Shown here in pieces: positions 1 through 8,200 of a DNA stretch of 64,000 nt (positions are counted from its first letter, which is position 1; the number at the start of each line of letters is the position of its first letter). The stretch comes from Rhodococcus sovatensis (GTDB lineage: Bacteria > Actinomycetota > Actinomycetes > Mycobacteriales > Mycobacteriaceae): contig NZ_CP147846.1 in assembly GCF_037327425.1 (NCBI RefSeq), positions 1,798,001 to 1,862,000 of the forward strand, given 5' to 3'. The notes below the pieces were generated by a model. That model had not been told where the DNA came from, did no database searches, and saw only the letters and a program-made list of their open reading frames with translations. The translations under genes were made by a program, and so were the position numbers.

Positions 1-167
1 TCTTCGCAACGCTGTGGCAGGAGCACTCGACCGCCCACAGGAAAGCGCGCAAAGTCGTACTTCTGCGGAACGACGGACCGCAGACATTCGACGCCGCTGC
101 ACTCGATCTCAGCGGATGCGATGACCTGCAGCTCATCAGCTACATTCCGCGTGAGGACGACGCGTAG
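1..167 (+). CDS. C-terminal fragment of a probable MmyB-like XRE-family regulator (5' end outside window)
   Basis: An open frame entering from the left edge (codons in phase from base 3) ends at TAG 165-167. The last 54 residues include FATLWQEHS, a FDAAALDLSG stretch and DDLQLISYIP. This matches the usual C-terminal pattern of the MmyB-like ligand-binding domain, which follows an N-terminal HTH in actinobacterial regulators. The DNA-binding part is not in the window, so the family is inferred from the tail only. It could be the pathway regulator for the AvrD cluster that starts 170 bp downstream on the same strand, but nothing in the sequence proves this. Confidence 0.5.
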   Translation, partial: FATLWQEHSTAHRKARKVVLLRNDGPQTFDAAALDLSGCDDLQLISYIPREDDA

Positions 168-337
168 CGCTACGCAAGGAAAGCTGGCGAATGCTCGAAC
201 AGCAACCCACCACACCCTCCCATTTGGTTGAATCGTGAAGAGATCCACCTTTAACTGGTGTTCTCACTCCTAGGTTGAACGCCCACTCCCGATATCTCGT
301 TGTGCGTAATAACGTTGCGTATGCGAAAGGGGGTGCG
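168..337 (+). promoter_or_regulatory. Intergenic leader of the AvrD-type cluster
   Basis: This 170-bp gap separates the regulator fragment from the first gene of the cluster and should hold the operon promoter. A direct repeat TGCGTA occurs at 303-308 and 316-321, and an AAAGGGGG Shine-Dalgarno-like run lies just before the thioesterase ATG. No convincing sigma-70 boxes could be assigned by eye. Confidence 0.35.
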
Positions 338-1021
338 ATGCAAACCATCAACTCTATGACCTTGATTGCGTTCCATCACGCGGGAGGTTCGCCAGCAGCT
401 TTCACCACCTGGCGACGCCGTTTCTCACCGAATATCCGCATTGTCTCGGCATCACTTCCAGGTCGGGAAAAACTGAATTCGTACGGCTCGAACGATGTCG
501 GATCTATTCTGAATGATCTCGCGGAGCAATTGCGTGGTGAGACTTCGGCACCATACGCAATCTATGGCCACAGTATGGGCGGGACCATCGGTTTCGCATT
601 CGCGATGCACCAGGCCGCGCATGGACGCACGGCACCCCGTGCATTGATGGTCGGTGCTTGCGTCGCACCGACATCTGTCCTTCCTGTCCCACCATCGGAG
701 ATCGGTGGCGCGGCAGGTGGCGCTGAGCGTCATGTCGGGACTGGAGTTGCCGCGATCAAGCGCCGACAGTTGGCAGAAGACCTTCTGCTGCTTGATCGAG
801 TGCGCGCGTACTGCACGACCAATTTCGATCAGCCTGCCCAATTCCCGATACGCGTGTTCACAGGGTCTGACGACCCGTTGTCGGCGAACCCGGAATCGTG
901 GGCAACAGTATGCGCGCGCGGCGTACAGGTGGAGAGGATCGATGGCGGTCATTTCTTCCATAGAAATCCGGAATTCATCGGACGCGTCGATCAACACTGC
1001 TCGGACCTACTTGTCGCATAA
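338..1021 (+). CDS. Type II (editing) thioesterase, GrsT/TEII family
   Basis: Alpha/beta-hydrolase thioesterase that normally releases or edits acyl groups on carrier proteins. The N-terminus shows the family pattern LIAFHHAGGSP, the nucleophile elbow YGHSMGG, an acidic SDDP turn and the terminal GGHFFH histidine. ATG 338 is preferred because AAAGGGGG precedes it and the reading frame upstream has no family match; the 227 aa product is slightly short for the family (about 240-260). The lid region (about 700-770) is oddly Gly/Arg rich, and the neighbouring frame there reads more like a normal lid, so a compensating pair of frameshifts is possible. It heads the AvrD/KAS III/ACP cluster and would act on the ACP at 9356. 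Confidence 0.8.
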   Translation: MQTINSMTLIAFHHAGGSPAAFTTWRRRFSPNIRIVSASLPGREKLNSYGSNDVGSILNDLAEQLRGETSAPYAIYGHSMGGTIGFAFAMHQAAHGRTAPRALMVGACVAPTSVLPVPPSEIGGAAGGAERHVGTGVAAIKRRQLAEDLLLLDRVRAYCTTNFDQPAQFPIRVFTGSDDPLSANPESWATVCARGVQVERIDGGHFFHRNPEFIGRVDQHCSDLLVA

Positions 1022-1065
1022 AGACCGAGAAAGCCGTTCGTATTCCTCGAGAGAAGGGCATCGTC

Positions 1066-1293
1066 ATGGCCGCCAGGCGTATCGACTTCGGAGTCTTCAT
1101 GTCTCCCATGCACCCACCAGGAGAAGACCTCACGCTTCTCTATCAGCGGGACCTCGAGTTGGCCGAGTTGCTGGACCGACTCAACTACGATGAGTATTGG
1201 GTGGGCGAACACCACTCGATGGGATGGAACACCATCGGTGCTCCCGAGTTGCTGATCGCCGCCGCCGCGCAACGTACGTCTCGGATCACGCTA
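1066..1293 (+). pseudogene. LLM-class flavin-dependent monooxygenase, 5' fragment (IS-disrupted)
   Basis: N-terminal part of a luciferase-like flavin monooxygenase: IDFGVFMSPMHPP, then NYDEYWVGEHHSMGW, typical of FMN- or F420-dependent LLM oxidoreductases. The frame runs to codon CTA at 1291-1293, where an IS630-family element begins. Joining CTA to GCG at 2408 restores TSRITLATGVATLPYHHP, a canonical LLM sequence, with no base lost. The intact gene would be 1119 bp (372 aa). As it stands the protein is truncated after about 76 residues plus a few element-encoded ones, so it is almost certainly inactive. Confidence 0.9.
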
Positions 1294-2355
1294 GTGGCTC
1301 GTGTTTGAAGTCGTTTTACGGGTCGCTTTCTTGAGGATTTCCTCCGGGGTTTTGGTCCAGACGAATGGTGTGGCGCGGGTGTTCCAGCCGTTGATGAACG
1401 CACGGATTTTCGATGTCAGATCGGTGACGGAGGTGAAGACGCCGCGGCCGAGTGCTTGACGTTGGATGACCCCGAACCACACTTCGACGAGATTGAGCCA
1501 CGACGCTGATGTCGGAGTGAAATGGACTGCGATGCGGGGGTTCTCGGCTAGCCAGGCTTTGACTTCGGGGGTCTTGTGGGTGGCGTAATTGTCGGCGATC
1601 AGGTGCAGCTCCTGGCTGGGGTAGGCCCGTGCGACCTGTTTGAGGAACGCCAGGTATTCGGTACTGCGGTGGCGCGGTTTGCAGGAGGCGGTGACCTTGC
1701 CGGTGGCGATATCGAGTGCTGCGAACAGTGTTGTGGTGCCATGTCGTTTGTAGTCGTGGGTGTGCCTCTCGACCGAACCGGGCTGCATCGGGAGCATCGG
1801 TTGGGTGCGGTCGAGGGCCTGGATCTGGGACTTTTCGTCCAGTGACAATACGATCGCGTTCTCGGGTGGATCGAGGTACAGACCGACGACATCGTGGACC
1901 TTGGCGACGAGCTCCGGGTCGGTGGAATATTTGAACGTCTCCGCCCGCCACGGCTGCACACCGTACTCACGCCAAGCGTTGGCTACAGCGTAGAAACTTA
2001 TCCCGAGATGGTCGGCTAGCAACCTCGAACTCCAATGTGTGACACCGAGTTTCTTCGGTGGCGGCATCAACGTCGCTGTCACGATCGCCGAGTGATCGAG
2101 CGTCCGCGGCCGGCCCGATCGATGCAGGTCCGACAGGCCGTCGATGCCTCGTTCGCCGTACCGTCCACGCCAGGTGATCACCGTCGGACGCGAAACGCCG
2201 CACCTGCGTGCGATCTCCGAATTCGACACCCCATCGGCGGCGAGCAACACGATCCTCGCCCGCAACGCCAACCCTGCAGGCGCGGTCGGTGCCCGCAAGA
2301 TCGCTTCGAGCTTGTCCCTGTCGCCGTCGATCAACCCGAGAGGTGCGATTCGCAT
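1291..2355 (-). CDS. IS630-family transposase
   Basis: A 354 aa transposase. The N-terminus has a homeodomain-like HTH with the pattern SNSEIARRCGVSRPTVITWR and a second winged region. The C-terminal half has the DDE domain of the IS630/Tc1 superfamily: LSLDEKSQ, then LIADNYATHK, then SWLNLVEVWF. The length is normal for the family. The last codons are CAC TAG; the TAG is made from the TA target plus one host base (1291), so the stop lies partly outside the element. Confidence 0.93.
   Translation of the reverse strand: MRIAPLGLIDGDRDKLEAILRAPTAPAGLALRARIVLLAADGVSNSEIARRCGVSRPTVITWRGRYGERGIDGLSDLHRSGRPRTLDHSAIVTATLMPPPKKLGVTHWSSRLLADHLGISFYAVANAWREYGVQPWRAETFKYSTDPELVAKVHDVVGLYLDPPENAIVLSLDEKSQIQALDRTQPMLPMQPGSVERHTHDYKRHGTTTLFAALDIATGKVTASCKPRHRSTEYLAFLKQVARAYPSQELHLIADNYATHKTPEVKAWLAENPRIAVHFTPTSASWLNLVEVWFGVIQRQALGRGVFTSVTDLTSKIRAFINGWNTRATPFVWTKTPEEILKKATRKTTSNTSH
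1292..1293. repeat. TA target-site duplication, left copy (IS630 element)
   Basis: The bases flanking the element are cTA at 1291-1293 and TAg at 2406-2408. Removing the element plus one TA leaves gCTAGc and restores the host frame, so the target was CTAG, as expected for IS630/Tc1-type insertion at TA. Confidence 0.9.
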
Positions 2356-2405
2356 CCCTCATTTTCGCATCCCGACACTGTCAAACCAATTCAAACACGC
2401 GACAC
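1294..2405 (-). mobile_element. IS630-family insertion sequence, about 1112 bp
   Basis: Terminal inverted repeats are visible: GTGGCTCGTGTTTGAA at 1294 and, read from the other strand at 2405, GTGTCGCGTGTTTGAA (14 of 16 match). Both ends are flanked by duplicated TA. It carries one transposase gene on the minus strand, opposite to the interrupted monooxygenase. The ends and target duplication look intact and the transposase is full length, so the insertion is probably recent and potentially mobile. Confidence 0.92.
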
Positions 2406-2407
2406 TA

Positions 2408-3298
2408 GCGACGGGGGTCGCAACTCTGCCCTACCACCACCCGTTCATGGTGGCGAGCCGCGCATTGCACCTCGATCACCTGACTCGCGGTCGATTCGTC
2501 CTCGGTGTCGGCGCAGGTTCCATCCCGGTCGACGCACGCACACTCGGAATAGAAATGACGGACATTCGGGCCATGATGGGCGAGTCGCTCGATGCGGTCG
2601 TCCATCTGATCAATTCGGATGAGCGGATCACACGCAAGACATCGTGGTTCACCTTGAACGAAGCGCGAATGCAGATCGCTCCTTTCCGGGATAAGCTCGA
2701 AATCGTCACGGCCAGTGTTGGTTCGCCCAACAGCATGCGGTTGGCGGGACAGCACGGCATCAGCGTCGTGTCGTTCGGAGCTCCCCGTCCGGGCCACCCC
2801 CCGGTGGACCTTGGAAAGCAGTGGAAGTACGCGGAGGAATCTGCCGCAGAGAACGGCAACACCATGGATCGCAGCACGTGGCGCATCACCGTGCCAGTGT
2901 ATGTGGGCGAGAACCGAAAGCAAGCGATCGCCGATGTTCGGGAAGGGTACGACCGCTGGACCAGCCAGTACTGGCGCGACCTTCGCGGATTGAACATCAG
3001 CATCGACGGAGTGCGAGACGAGCATTTGCTCGACCGTTCGATCGAGCTCGGCGGCGCGCTCGTGGGATCGGTCGACGACGTGATCGCCGGCATCGAGAAC
3101 CTGATCGACATCACGGGTGGTTTCGGAAAACTCCTCGTATATGCCCAGGATTGGGCCGACTGGGACAAGACCAAGCGGAGCTACGAACGCCTGGCGCGTT
3201 ACGTGGCACCTCACTTCAACGGATCCACGCGCCGATTGAACGAATCGATGGACTGGTTCAAGGAGAACCGTCACACGTTCAGCCAATTGACGCCCTAG
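2408..3298 (+). pseudogene. LLM-class flavin-dependent monooxygenase, 3' fragment
   Basis: Remaining 296 codons of the disrupted monooxygenase. The reading begins ATGVATLPYHHPFMVASRALHLDHLTRGRFVLGVG, where the HLDHLTRGRF.LGVG pattern is diagnostic of LLM enzymes. It continues through a flavin/substrate region (VGSPNSMRLAGQHG) to a stop at 3296-3298. An open frame extends back into the element but has no family resemblance there. In the intact operon the enzyme would hydroxylate or oxygenate a pathway intermediate using reduced flavin or F420; the reductase at 3823 is a possible supplier of the reduced cofactor. Confidence 0.9.
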
Positions 3299-3337
3299 CG
3301 CTCGGCAAATCCGAGAACGAGCTGAAAGTGAGCAGCA

Positions 3338-3808
3338 ATGACTTCAGTCGAATCACCCGTCAAGGTCGAACTGGCTGTGCGACAACACCTAGTGGATCTG
3401 ACCGTCAGGATGGCGTGGTATCTCGACCACCAACAGTGGGATCTAATGCCGACGCTATTCACTCCCGAAGTCAGTCTGGACTACACCAGCCTGAACGGAG
3501 GTGAGGTCACCGCGGTCTCACGAGACGTCATGATCGGCAAATGGCGCGAGAACAGAACGCCGCTCGACGCCACACAACACCTTCTGTCGAACCATCTCGT
3601 GACCTTCACCGGTGATGAGTCCGCGCATGGAACGGCGATGTTTCAAGCGACGCATCGCAAAGCGAACGACCAAGGCGGTCCTCTGTGGACGCTGGGCGGC
3701 GAATATCACTACACCTTCAGCGCGGGCGGCGGCACCTGGCTCATCGGTGGTCTCGCGATGAACATTCTGTGGGCAGACGGAAACCGAAATATTCGAGACC
3801 TTCGATAG
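3338..3808 (+). CDS. SnoaL-like / NTF2-fold polyketide cyclase or dehydratase-like protein
   Basis: A 156 aa single-domain protein with the NTF2-like pattern: an N-terminal helix pair (RQHLVDLTVRMAWYLDHQQWDLMPTLFTPEVSLDY), a TQHLLSNHLVTF central strand and a C-terminal WLIGGLAMNILW strand. SnoaL-like proteins act as cyclases, dehydratases or isomerases on small ligands. It lies 39 bp after the monooxygenase and 14 bp before the reductase, so it is part of the operon. The exact reaction cannot be read from the sequence. Confidence 0.75.
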   Translation: MTSVESPVKVELAVRQHLVDLTVRMAWYLDHQQWDLMPTLFTPEVSLDYTSLNGGEVTAVSRDVMIGKWRENRTPLDATQHLLSNHLVTFTGDESAHGTAMFQATHRKANDQGGPLWTLGGEYHYTFSAGGGTWLIGGLAMNILWADGNRNIRDLR

Positions 3809-3822
3809 AGAGGAAAAAAAGC

Positions 3823-4491
3823 ATGACTCTTCCTTCGCATCCCACCGTTTCGATCCTCGGTGTCGGCGGGATCGGGCTTCCGATCGCACGCTTGTGGTCA
3901 CGCGCCGGACACCGACTGGTGTTGGGATCTCGCACACCCGATCGACTCCGCAGCGGCATCGAGAGCCTCGGCATCACTGCCGATATCGTGACGCCGAGCG
4001 AGGCCGCCCGCCGAGCCGACATCGCGCTCCTAGCGGTTCCGTATCCTGCGCTTGCGGAGCTAGCCGAGGCCGTTGCGACCGACCTCGACGGCACCATCGT
4101 GATCGACGCGACAAATCCGATGGGCTTGGCCGATGACGGCCGAATTATCTCCACACTGGACGACGGTCGAGCGTCAGGAGTGCACACAGCCGAGCTGTTG
4201 CCCAGTTCGACCGTGGTGCGAGCGTTCAGTCACGTCATGGAGGAACTGCTGTGGCCCCGCGGCACTGGCCAGAGCAAGTTCTGGGGAATGGCAGTTGCGG
4301 GCGATGACTACAACGCGAAGGCTGTAACTTCAGGGTTGATCAGCGACGCTGGATTCGAGCCCGTCGATATCGGCACGCTGGCGGAGTCATCACCCCTCGA
4401 CCCCGGGGGCGCACTGTTTCCCAACATGTTCACGCCCGAGGACCTTCGGATAACCGCGGGTGTGTCCATACCGGTCGCAGTAGGTCGATGA
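3823..4491 (+). CDS. NADPH-dependent F420 reductase-like / NAD(P)-binding oxidoreductase
   Basis: A 222 aa Rossmann protein. The N-terminal dinucleotide fold reads VSILGVGGIGLPIARLWSRAGHRLVLGSR, followed by DIALLAVPYPAL and VIDATNPM, the pattern of the F420-oxidoreductase/NADP-binding family. ATG 3823 follows an AGAGAGGAAAAAAAG run and begins the fold directly, so longer starts are unlikely. It overlaps the next gene by ATGA (4488-4491), implying translational coupling. It may recycle F420H2 or reduce a pathway intermediate. Confidence 0.75.
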   Translation: MTLPSHPTVSILGVGGIGLPIARLWSRAGHRLVLGSRTPDRLRSGIESLGITADIVTPSEAARRADIALLAVPYPALAELAEAVATDLDGTIVIDATNPMGLADDGRIISTLDDGRASGVHTAELLPSSTVVRAFSHVMEELLWPRGTGQSKFWGMAVAGDDYNAKAVTSGLISDAGFEPVDIGTLAESSPLDPGGALFPNMFTPEDLRITAGVSIPVAVGR

Positions 4492-5597
4492 CGGAAATGG
4501 CCGCACTGTTCGATCCACTGACCATCGGCAATCTTGCGCTGCGTAACCGAATAGTCATGGCTCCCATGACTCGTGGGATGTCGCCTTGCGGTGTTCCGGG
4601 CGACGATGTAGCCCGGTACTACGCGAGACGCGCCGAAGGCGGAGTGGGATTGATAATTACCGAAGGCACAGTTGTCGATCACCCATCGTCCTCGAGCCGG
4701 GACGATCTCCCACACTTCTACGGCGAGCCGGCGCTGGCCGGTTGGGCTGAGGTGGTACACGGTGTCCACGCTCATGGAGCTGCGATCGTTCCGCAACTCT
4801 GGCACGTCGGCTGGGACCCCATGCATTGGGGTGGCAAAACTTTCGACCGCCCGGCGCCCTACCCGAGCAGCCCGAGTGGCATCGACCCCAGCGGCACGGC
4901 CATACAAGACCCGATGTCGTTGCGTGACATCACTGATGTGGTGAACGGATTCGCTTCTGCAGCGAAAACGGCCCAGAAACTGGGGTTCGACGGCATCGAA
5001 CTCCACGCGGCGCACGGATACCTCATCGACCAGTTTCTGTGGCAGGAAACCAACCGTCGAACGGATGAGTTCGGCGGCCGATCTGTCAGGGAGCGTGCCC
5101 GTTTCGCCATCGCGATCGTGGAAGCGTGCAGGGCAGAAGTCGGACCCGACTTCCCGATCATCCTCAGGCTGTCGCAATGGAAGGTGGGGCAATACCAGGC
5201 ACGACTCGCCGACACACCCGATGAACTGGCGGAGCTCGTCGAGCCTCTGGCCGAAGCCGGCGTCGATGTCTTCCACTGCTCGCAGAGGCGGTTCTGGCAA
5301 CCCGAGTTCGACGGGTCACCGCTCAATTTGGCTGGCTGGACCCGCAAACTCTCCGGTCAGCCCACCATCACCGTCGGCTCGGTTGGTCTGGAGGACAGCG
5401 ACTTTCTCACATACCTCGACGGTGGCGGCGCAGCGCCGTCCGACGTCGACGACGTCTGTAAACGACTACACGACAACCAGTTCGATTTGGTAGCCGTCGG
5501 GCGTGCGCTCGTCGCGAACCCGGATTGGCCGCGACTGATCGAACGGCAACAACGGACCCGCCCTTTTGACGCCGCAATGCTGGACACACTCGTATAG
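4488..5597 (+). CDS. NADH:flavin oxidoreductase, Old Yellow Enzyme family
   Basis: A 369 aa FMN-binding TIM barrel. Family signatures are LFDPLTIGNLALRNRIVMAPMTRG at the N-terminus, PQLWHVGW, FDGIELHAAHGYLIDQFLW (the HxxH/N substrate site is HAAHG) and VAVGRALVANPDWP at the C-terminus. Members reduce activated C=C bonds such as enones or butenolides. This fits a late tailoring role in the AvrD cluster, where an unsaturated lactone could be an intermediate (inference). Its ATG overlaps the stop of the reductase. Confidence 0.88.
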   Translation: MTEMAALFDPLTIGNLALRNRIVMAPMTRGMSPCGVPGDDVARYYARRAEGGVGLIITEGTVVDHPSSSSRDDLPHFYGEPALAGWAEVVHGVHAHGAAIVPQLWHVGWDPMHWGGKTFDRPAPYPSSPSGIDPSGTAIQDPMSLRDITDVVNGFASAAKTAQKLGFDGIELHAAHGYLIDQFLWQETNRRTDEFGGRSVRERARFAIAIVEACRAEVGPDFPIILRLSQWKVGQYQARLADTPDELAELVEPLAEAGVDVFHCSQRRFWQPEFDGSPLNLAGWTRKLSGQPTITVGSVGLEDSDFLTYLDGGGAAPSDVDDVCKRLHDNQFDLVAVGRALVANPDWPRLIERQQRTRPFDAAMLDTLV

Positions 5598-5615
5598 AGC
5601 GATTGGAGAACATTG

Positions 5616-6599
5616 ATGACGGCAACGCTCGAGCCTTTGGAACTCGCTTCGACAGATGTGTATCTCGGCCCCGCCGAAAGACGCTTCTTCGGGGGCGGTT
5701 ATCGCCGCTCCACCCGAGAGCTCACGGATCTCACCTTGGTCACCGATGCGACCGGAGTCGGTCGATTGACAGCGACCGCTCGGGTCACCTACCCGACTGA
5801 TTGGTCCCGAAAAGGACTCAACGATCAGTCGCCGCACCTCAGCACCGTCGACGTCATTGCGTTGGGACAAGAGGCAACGTCTCTTTATCTATCTGGTGCT
5901 CTTGGCCTTTCACCCGCCGATCCGGGTGTCCAGCTCGTTGGGGCAGTGAAGGTGTCGGCAGGCACATCCGCGGTCGAGGACGAACTCGATGCCTTCCCGG
6001 TCGTGGTGTCGGCCAGGTCGGCACCGTTGGTCGGAACCTCGACGATCGAAACCGCCTTCAACTGCTCGATCGGTACCCTGAAGCTGTCACTGACGATGCG
6101 CCACCCCGAGGTCGCTGCCCGGGACCTCGTCGTCGTGGCGGCGACGTCGGCGAAGCTCGATTCATGCCGAGATGTGCGCGACGCCCACCGCCATCCGTTT
6201 GCTACGGATTGGGCGGAACGTCGTAACACTGCCACCGACATACACATCGATCGGCAATCGCACACTGCCACGGCGCAGTCGGCACCGTCACCGATAGTCG
6301 CCGGTACCCGCGCCGCAGACCTCATCGTGGACTCGTTCGTGATGACGTTGCAGCTGGGGCAGATCCTTCTGTACGAGATGGACTCGATCGATCGGGCGCA
6401 CAGCAACACGCTGTGGATGAGGCAAACCAGCTTCTCCTGGTCGGAGGACACATCCTACGTCCTCGGGAAGAGTACCTACCATCTGGACCGGGCCAGAGTC
6501 CTCGACCGTGGCGACCACAGGTGGCGTGTTGCCGACATCGTCGGCGACGTCTACGGAGTGACAACCCGATGCTCGGTCGCTCACCGGTTGCCCTGCTGA
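5616..6599 (+). CDS. AvrD family protein
   Basis: A 327 aa protein with the AvrD pattern. LGPAERRFFGGGYRR lies at about residues 17-31, VTYPTDWS followed by PHLSTVD at about 57-79, and HSNTLWMR at about 262-269. AvrD of Pseudomonas syringae directs formation of syringolides, acyl glycosides made from a beta-ketoacyl chain and a pentulose. Here it lies in an operon with a KAS III, an ACP and a thioesterase, which could supply the beta-ketoacyl chain. ATG 5616 is chosen over TTG 5613 because TTGGAGA sits at the right spacing. The family assignment rests on recalled motifs, not a database search. Confidence 0.82.
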   Translation: MTATLEPLELASTDVYLGPAERRFFGGGYRRSTRELTDLTLVTDATGVGRLTATARVTYPTDWSRKGLNDQSPHLSTVDVIALGQEATSLYLSGALGLSPADPGVQLVGAVKVSAGTSAVEDELDAFPVVVSARSAPLVGTSTIETAFNCSIGTLKLSLTMRHPEVAARDLVVVAATSAKLDSCRDVRDAHRHPFATDWAERRNTATDIHIDRQSHTATAQSAPSPIVAGTRAADLIVDSFVMTLQLGQILLYEMDSIDRAHSNTLWMRQTSFSWSEDTSYVLGKSTYHLDRARVLDRGDHRWRVADIVGDVYGVTTRCSVAHRLPC

Positions 6600-6627
6600 C
6601 ACCCCCTTCGAACCAAAGGAGTTCACA

Positions 6628-7335
6628 ATGCGATTGGCAATTTCCGGAACTTATTCGGTAGGCAAAACTCTGACCACGATGGCGGTAGCCCACCTCACGG
6701 GCCTGCCTCGCAGCTCCGCACTCACCATGCGAGAGTTGTTACCGATCTCTGTCCCGGGCAAAACGCTGGAGGAGTGCTCGGCCGCAGAGATCATTATGTT
6801 GATCACTCGCCGCAACCAAGGGCGGGCAGTGAACGAGAGCCACCTTACCGACGGGTTCGTGTCCGATGGTTCGTCGCTGCACGAGTGGTGCTACGGTACC
6901 GTCCGCGTCCTGGTCGGAATCAACCCGAACGATTCAGTCGATCTGGGAAACGTCCCGATGACGAAAGAACTTGGGTTCTACGCCGAGGTAATGAAGCAGA
7001 TCGGTGTGCCGGCCAAGCAGCACGCCCTTCAGTCGTACGACTCCTTCGTGCACCTGCCCATCGAGTTTCCGTTGGTGGAGGACGGTCACCGACCAGTGAG
7101 CGAACGATTCCGCTCGCTCGCGGACGAGATGCTGTTGGACACGTTGCAGGAGTTGAGCATTCCGGTCCACATCGTCGGCGGCACCATTCCGGAGCGTCTC
7201 CAGAAGATCCTCGACATCTACGACTTCACCCCTCAGCTGTCGATCGACGAAGCGATCGCGCGTGCGCAGCACGACTACGCGCACCTCGATACAACGTCGG
7301 AGTCGGAACGGGCCGGCGTGGGCGCGGCCACATGA
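6628..7335 (+). CDS. P-loop kinase/ATPase (AAA_28 / NadR-kinase-like), paralogue 1
   Basis: A 235 aa P-loop protein with Walker A GTYSVGKT at residues 7-14 and a FVSDGSSLHEWCY motif that is also found in the gene at 9641. The C-terminal half carries SYDSFVHLPIEFPLVEDGHRPVSERFR, again mirrored in the paralogue. The fold resembles nucleotide or nucleoside kinases such as the kinase half of NadR. An AAAGGAG site precedes ATG 6628. The stop overlaps the KAS III start (ATGA). A role as a phosphotransferase for a sugar or alcohol intermediate is inferred; no substrate can be assigned. Confidence 0.7.
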   Translation: MRLAISGTYSVGKTLTTMAVAHLTGLPRSSALTMRELLPISVPGKTLEECSAAEIIMLITRRNQGRAVNESHLTDGFVSDGSSLHEWCYGTVRVLVGINPNDSVDLGNVPMTKELGFYAEVMKQIGVPAKQHALQSYDSFVHLPIEFPLVEDGHRPVSERFRSLADEMLLDTLQELSIPVHIVGGTIPERLQKILDIYDFTPQLSIDEAIARAQHDYAHLDTTSESERAGVGAAT

Positions 7336-7736
7336 CCGGACCGTCCGCTGTGGTGGCAGGCTTAGGTGGTGCACTCCCGGATCGCCGGGTGACCAACAGC
7401 GAGCTCGAAGCGATGATGGAAACCACGGACGAATGGATCCGAGCCCGAACCGGTATCGGCGCGAGGTACTGGTCGAGCGGGGTGTCCACCTCTGACCTAG
7501 CCGTTGCAGCCGGTTCACGCGCGTTGGCATCGGCGCGTGTGGACGCCGTCGATCTGGTCATCGTAGCTACAACTACACCGGACTTCCGTTGTCCCGCAAC
7601 CGCTCCCTCCGTTGCGGCGCGTTTGGGCCTCGGCCCGGTTCCTGCTTTCGACATATCGGCCGTGTGCAGCGGTTTCGTGTTCGGTCTGGCTACGGCCAAC
7701 GCATACATCGGTTCGGGTGTTGCACGGTCGGTTCTA
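7332..7736 (+). pseudogene. 3-oxoacyl-ACP synthase III (FabH-like), 5' fragment (IS-disrupted)
   Basis: First 135 codons of a KAS III. AVVAGLGGALPDRRVTNSELEAMMETTDEWIRARTGI is the classic FabH N-terminus, and the catalytic cysteine is C112 in DISAVCSGF. An IS5-family element begins after codon CTA 7734-7736. Joining to GTC at 8725 gives ARSVLVIGAETYS, the normal FabH continuation, with no gap. KAS III enzymes condense acyl-CoA with malonyl-ACP, here probably on the ACP at 9356. The break removes the His and Asn of the triad, so this fragment is inactive. Confidence 0.92.
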
Positions 7737-7783
7737 GAGCGTGTCTCCCAAATTTGAGAGGTGCTGTCAGCGATGATATTTCG

Positions 7784-8200
7784 ATGACGCGCGTGGGAGT
7801 GATCAGTGACGAGTTCTGGGAGATCGTCGAGCCAGTGATACCCACCGACGTGGGAAAACGTGGGCGGCGGTTCGCCGAGCACCGGCGAATTCTGGAGGGC
7901 ATCGCATACCGATTCCGTACCGGGTGTCCGTGGCGAGATCTGCCGGAGGACTTCGGTCCGTGGCAGACGGTGTGGAAACGCCACCACCGATGGTCCTTCG
8001 ATGGCACCTACGACGAGATGCTTGCCGCGGTGGCCGAGGTGTTCGGTCTCGACCCGGAAGAACTCGACGGCGATATCGGGGCGGTGCTCTCGATCGACTC
8101 GACCAGCGTCCGGGCGCATCAGCATGCGGCCGGTGCGCGAGCCGACACTCTCACAGGGGGCCTTGTCGAATTACAAGAAATCCGTCGACGAACCCGCTGA
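7784..8200 (+). CDS. IS5-family transposase, OrfA
   Basis: A 138 aa upstream frame of a split transposase. It begins MTRVGVISDEFWEIVEPVIP and contains CPWRDLPEDFGPWQTVWKRHHRW and SIDSTSVRAHQHAAGA, the first catalytic Asp of the DDE domain. After ADTLTGG the frame leaves family sequence and stops at 8198-8200. The continuation is found one base further along (OrfB), so a full transposase would need a +1 shift (or -2) in the run around CAGGGGGCC (8153-8161). IS427-group elements often use such frameshifting. Confidence 0.85.
   Translation: MTRVGVISDEFWEIVEPVIPTDVGKRGRRFAEHRRILEGIAYRFRTGCPWRDLPEDFGPWQTVWKRHHRWSFDGTYDEMLAAVAEVFGLDPEELDGDIGAVLSIDSTSVRAHQHAAGARADTLTGGLVELQEIRRRTR

Noticed and set aside
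2405..3286. Long minus-strand open frame (293 codons) opposite the monooxygenase
   Set aside because: No family match and Arg/His/Val-rich composition typical of the complement of GC-rich coding DNA; the plus strand codes for a recognised LLM enzyme.
4308..5300. 330-codon minus-strand frame
   Set aside because: Antisense shadow of the OYE and reductase genes; no domain pattern.
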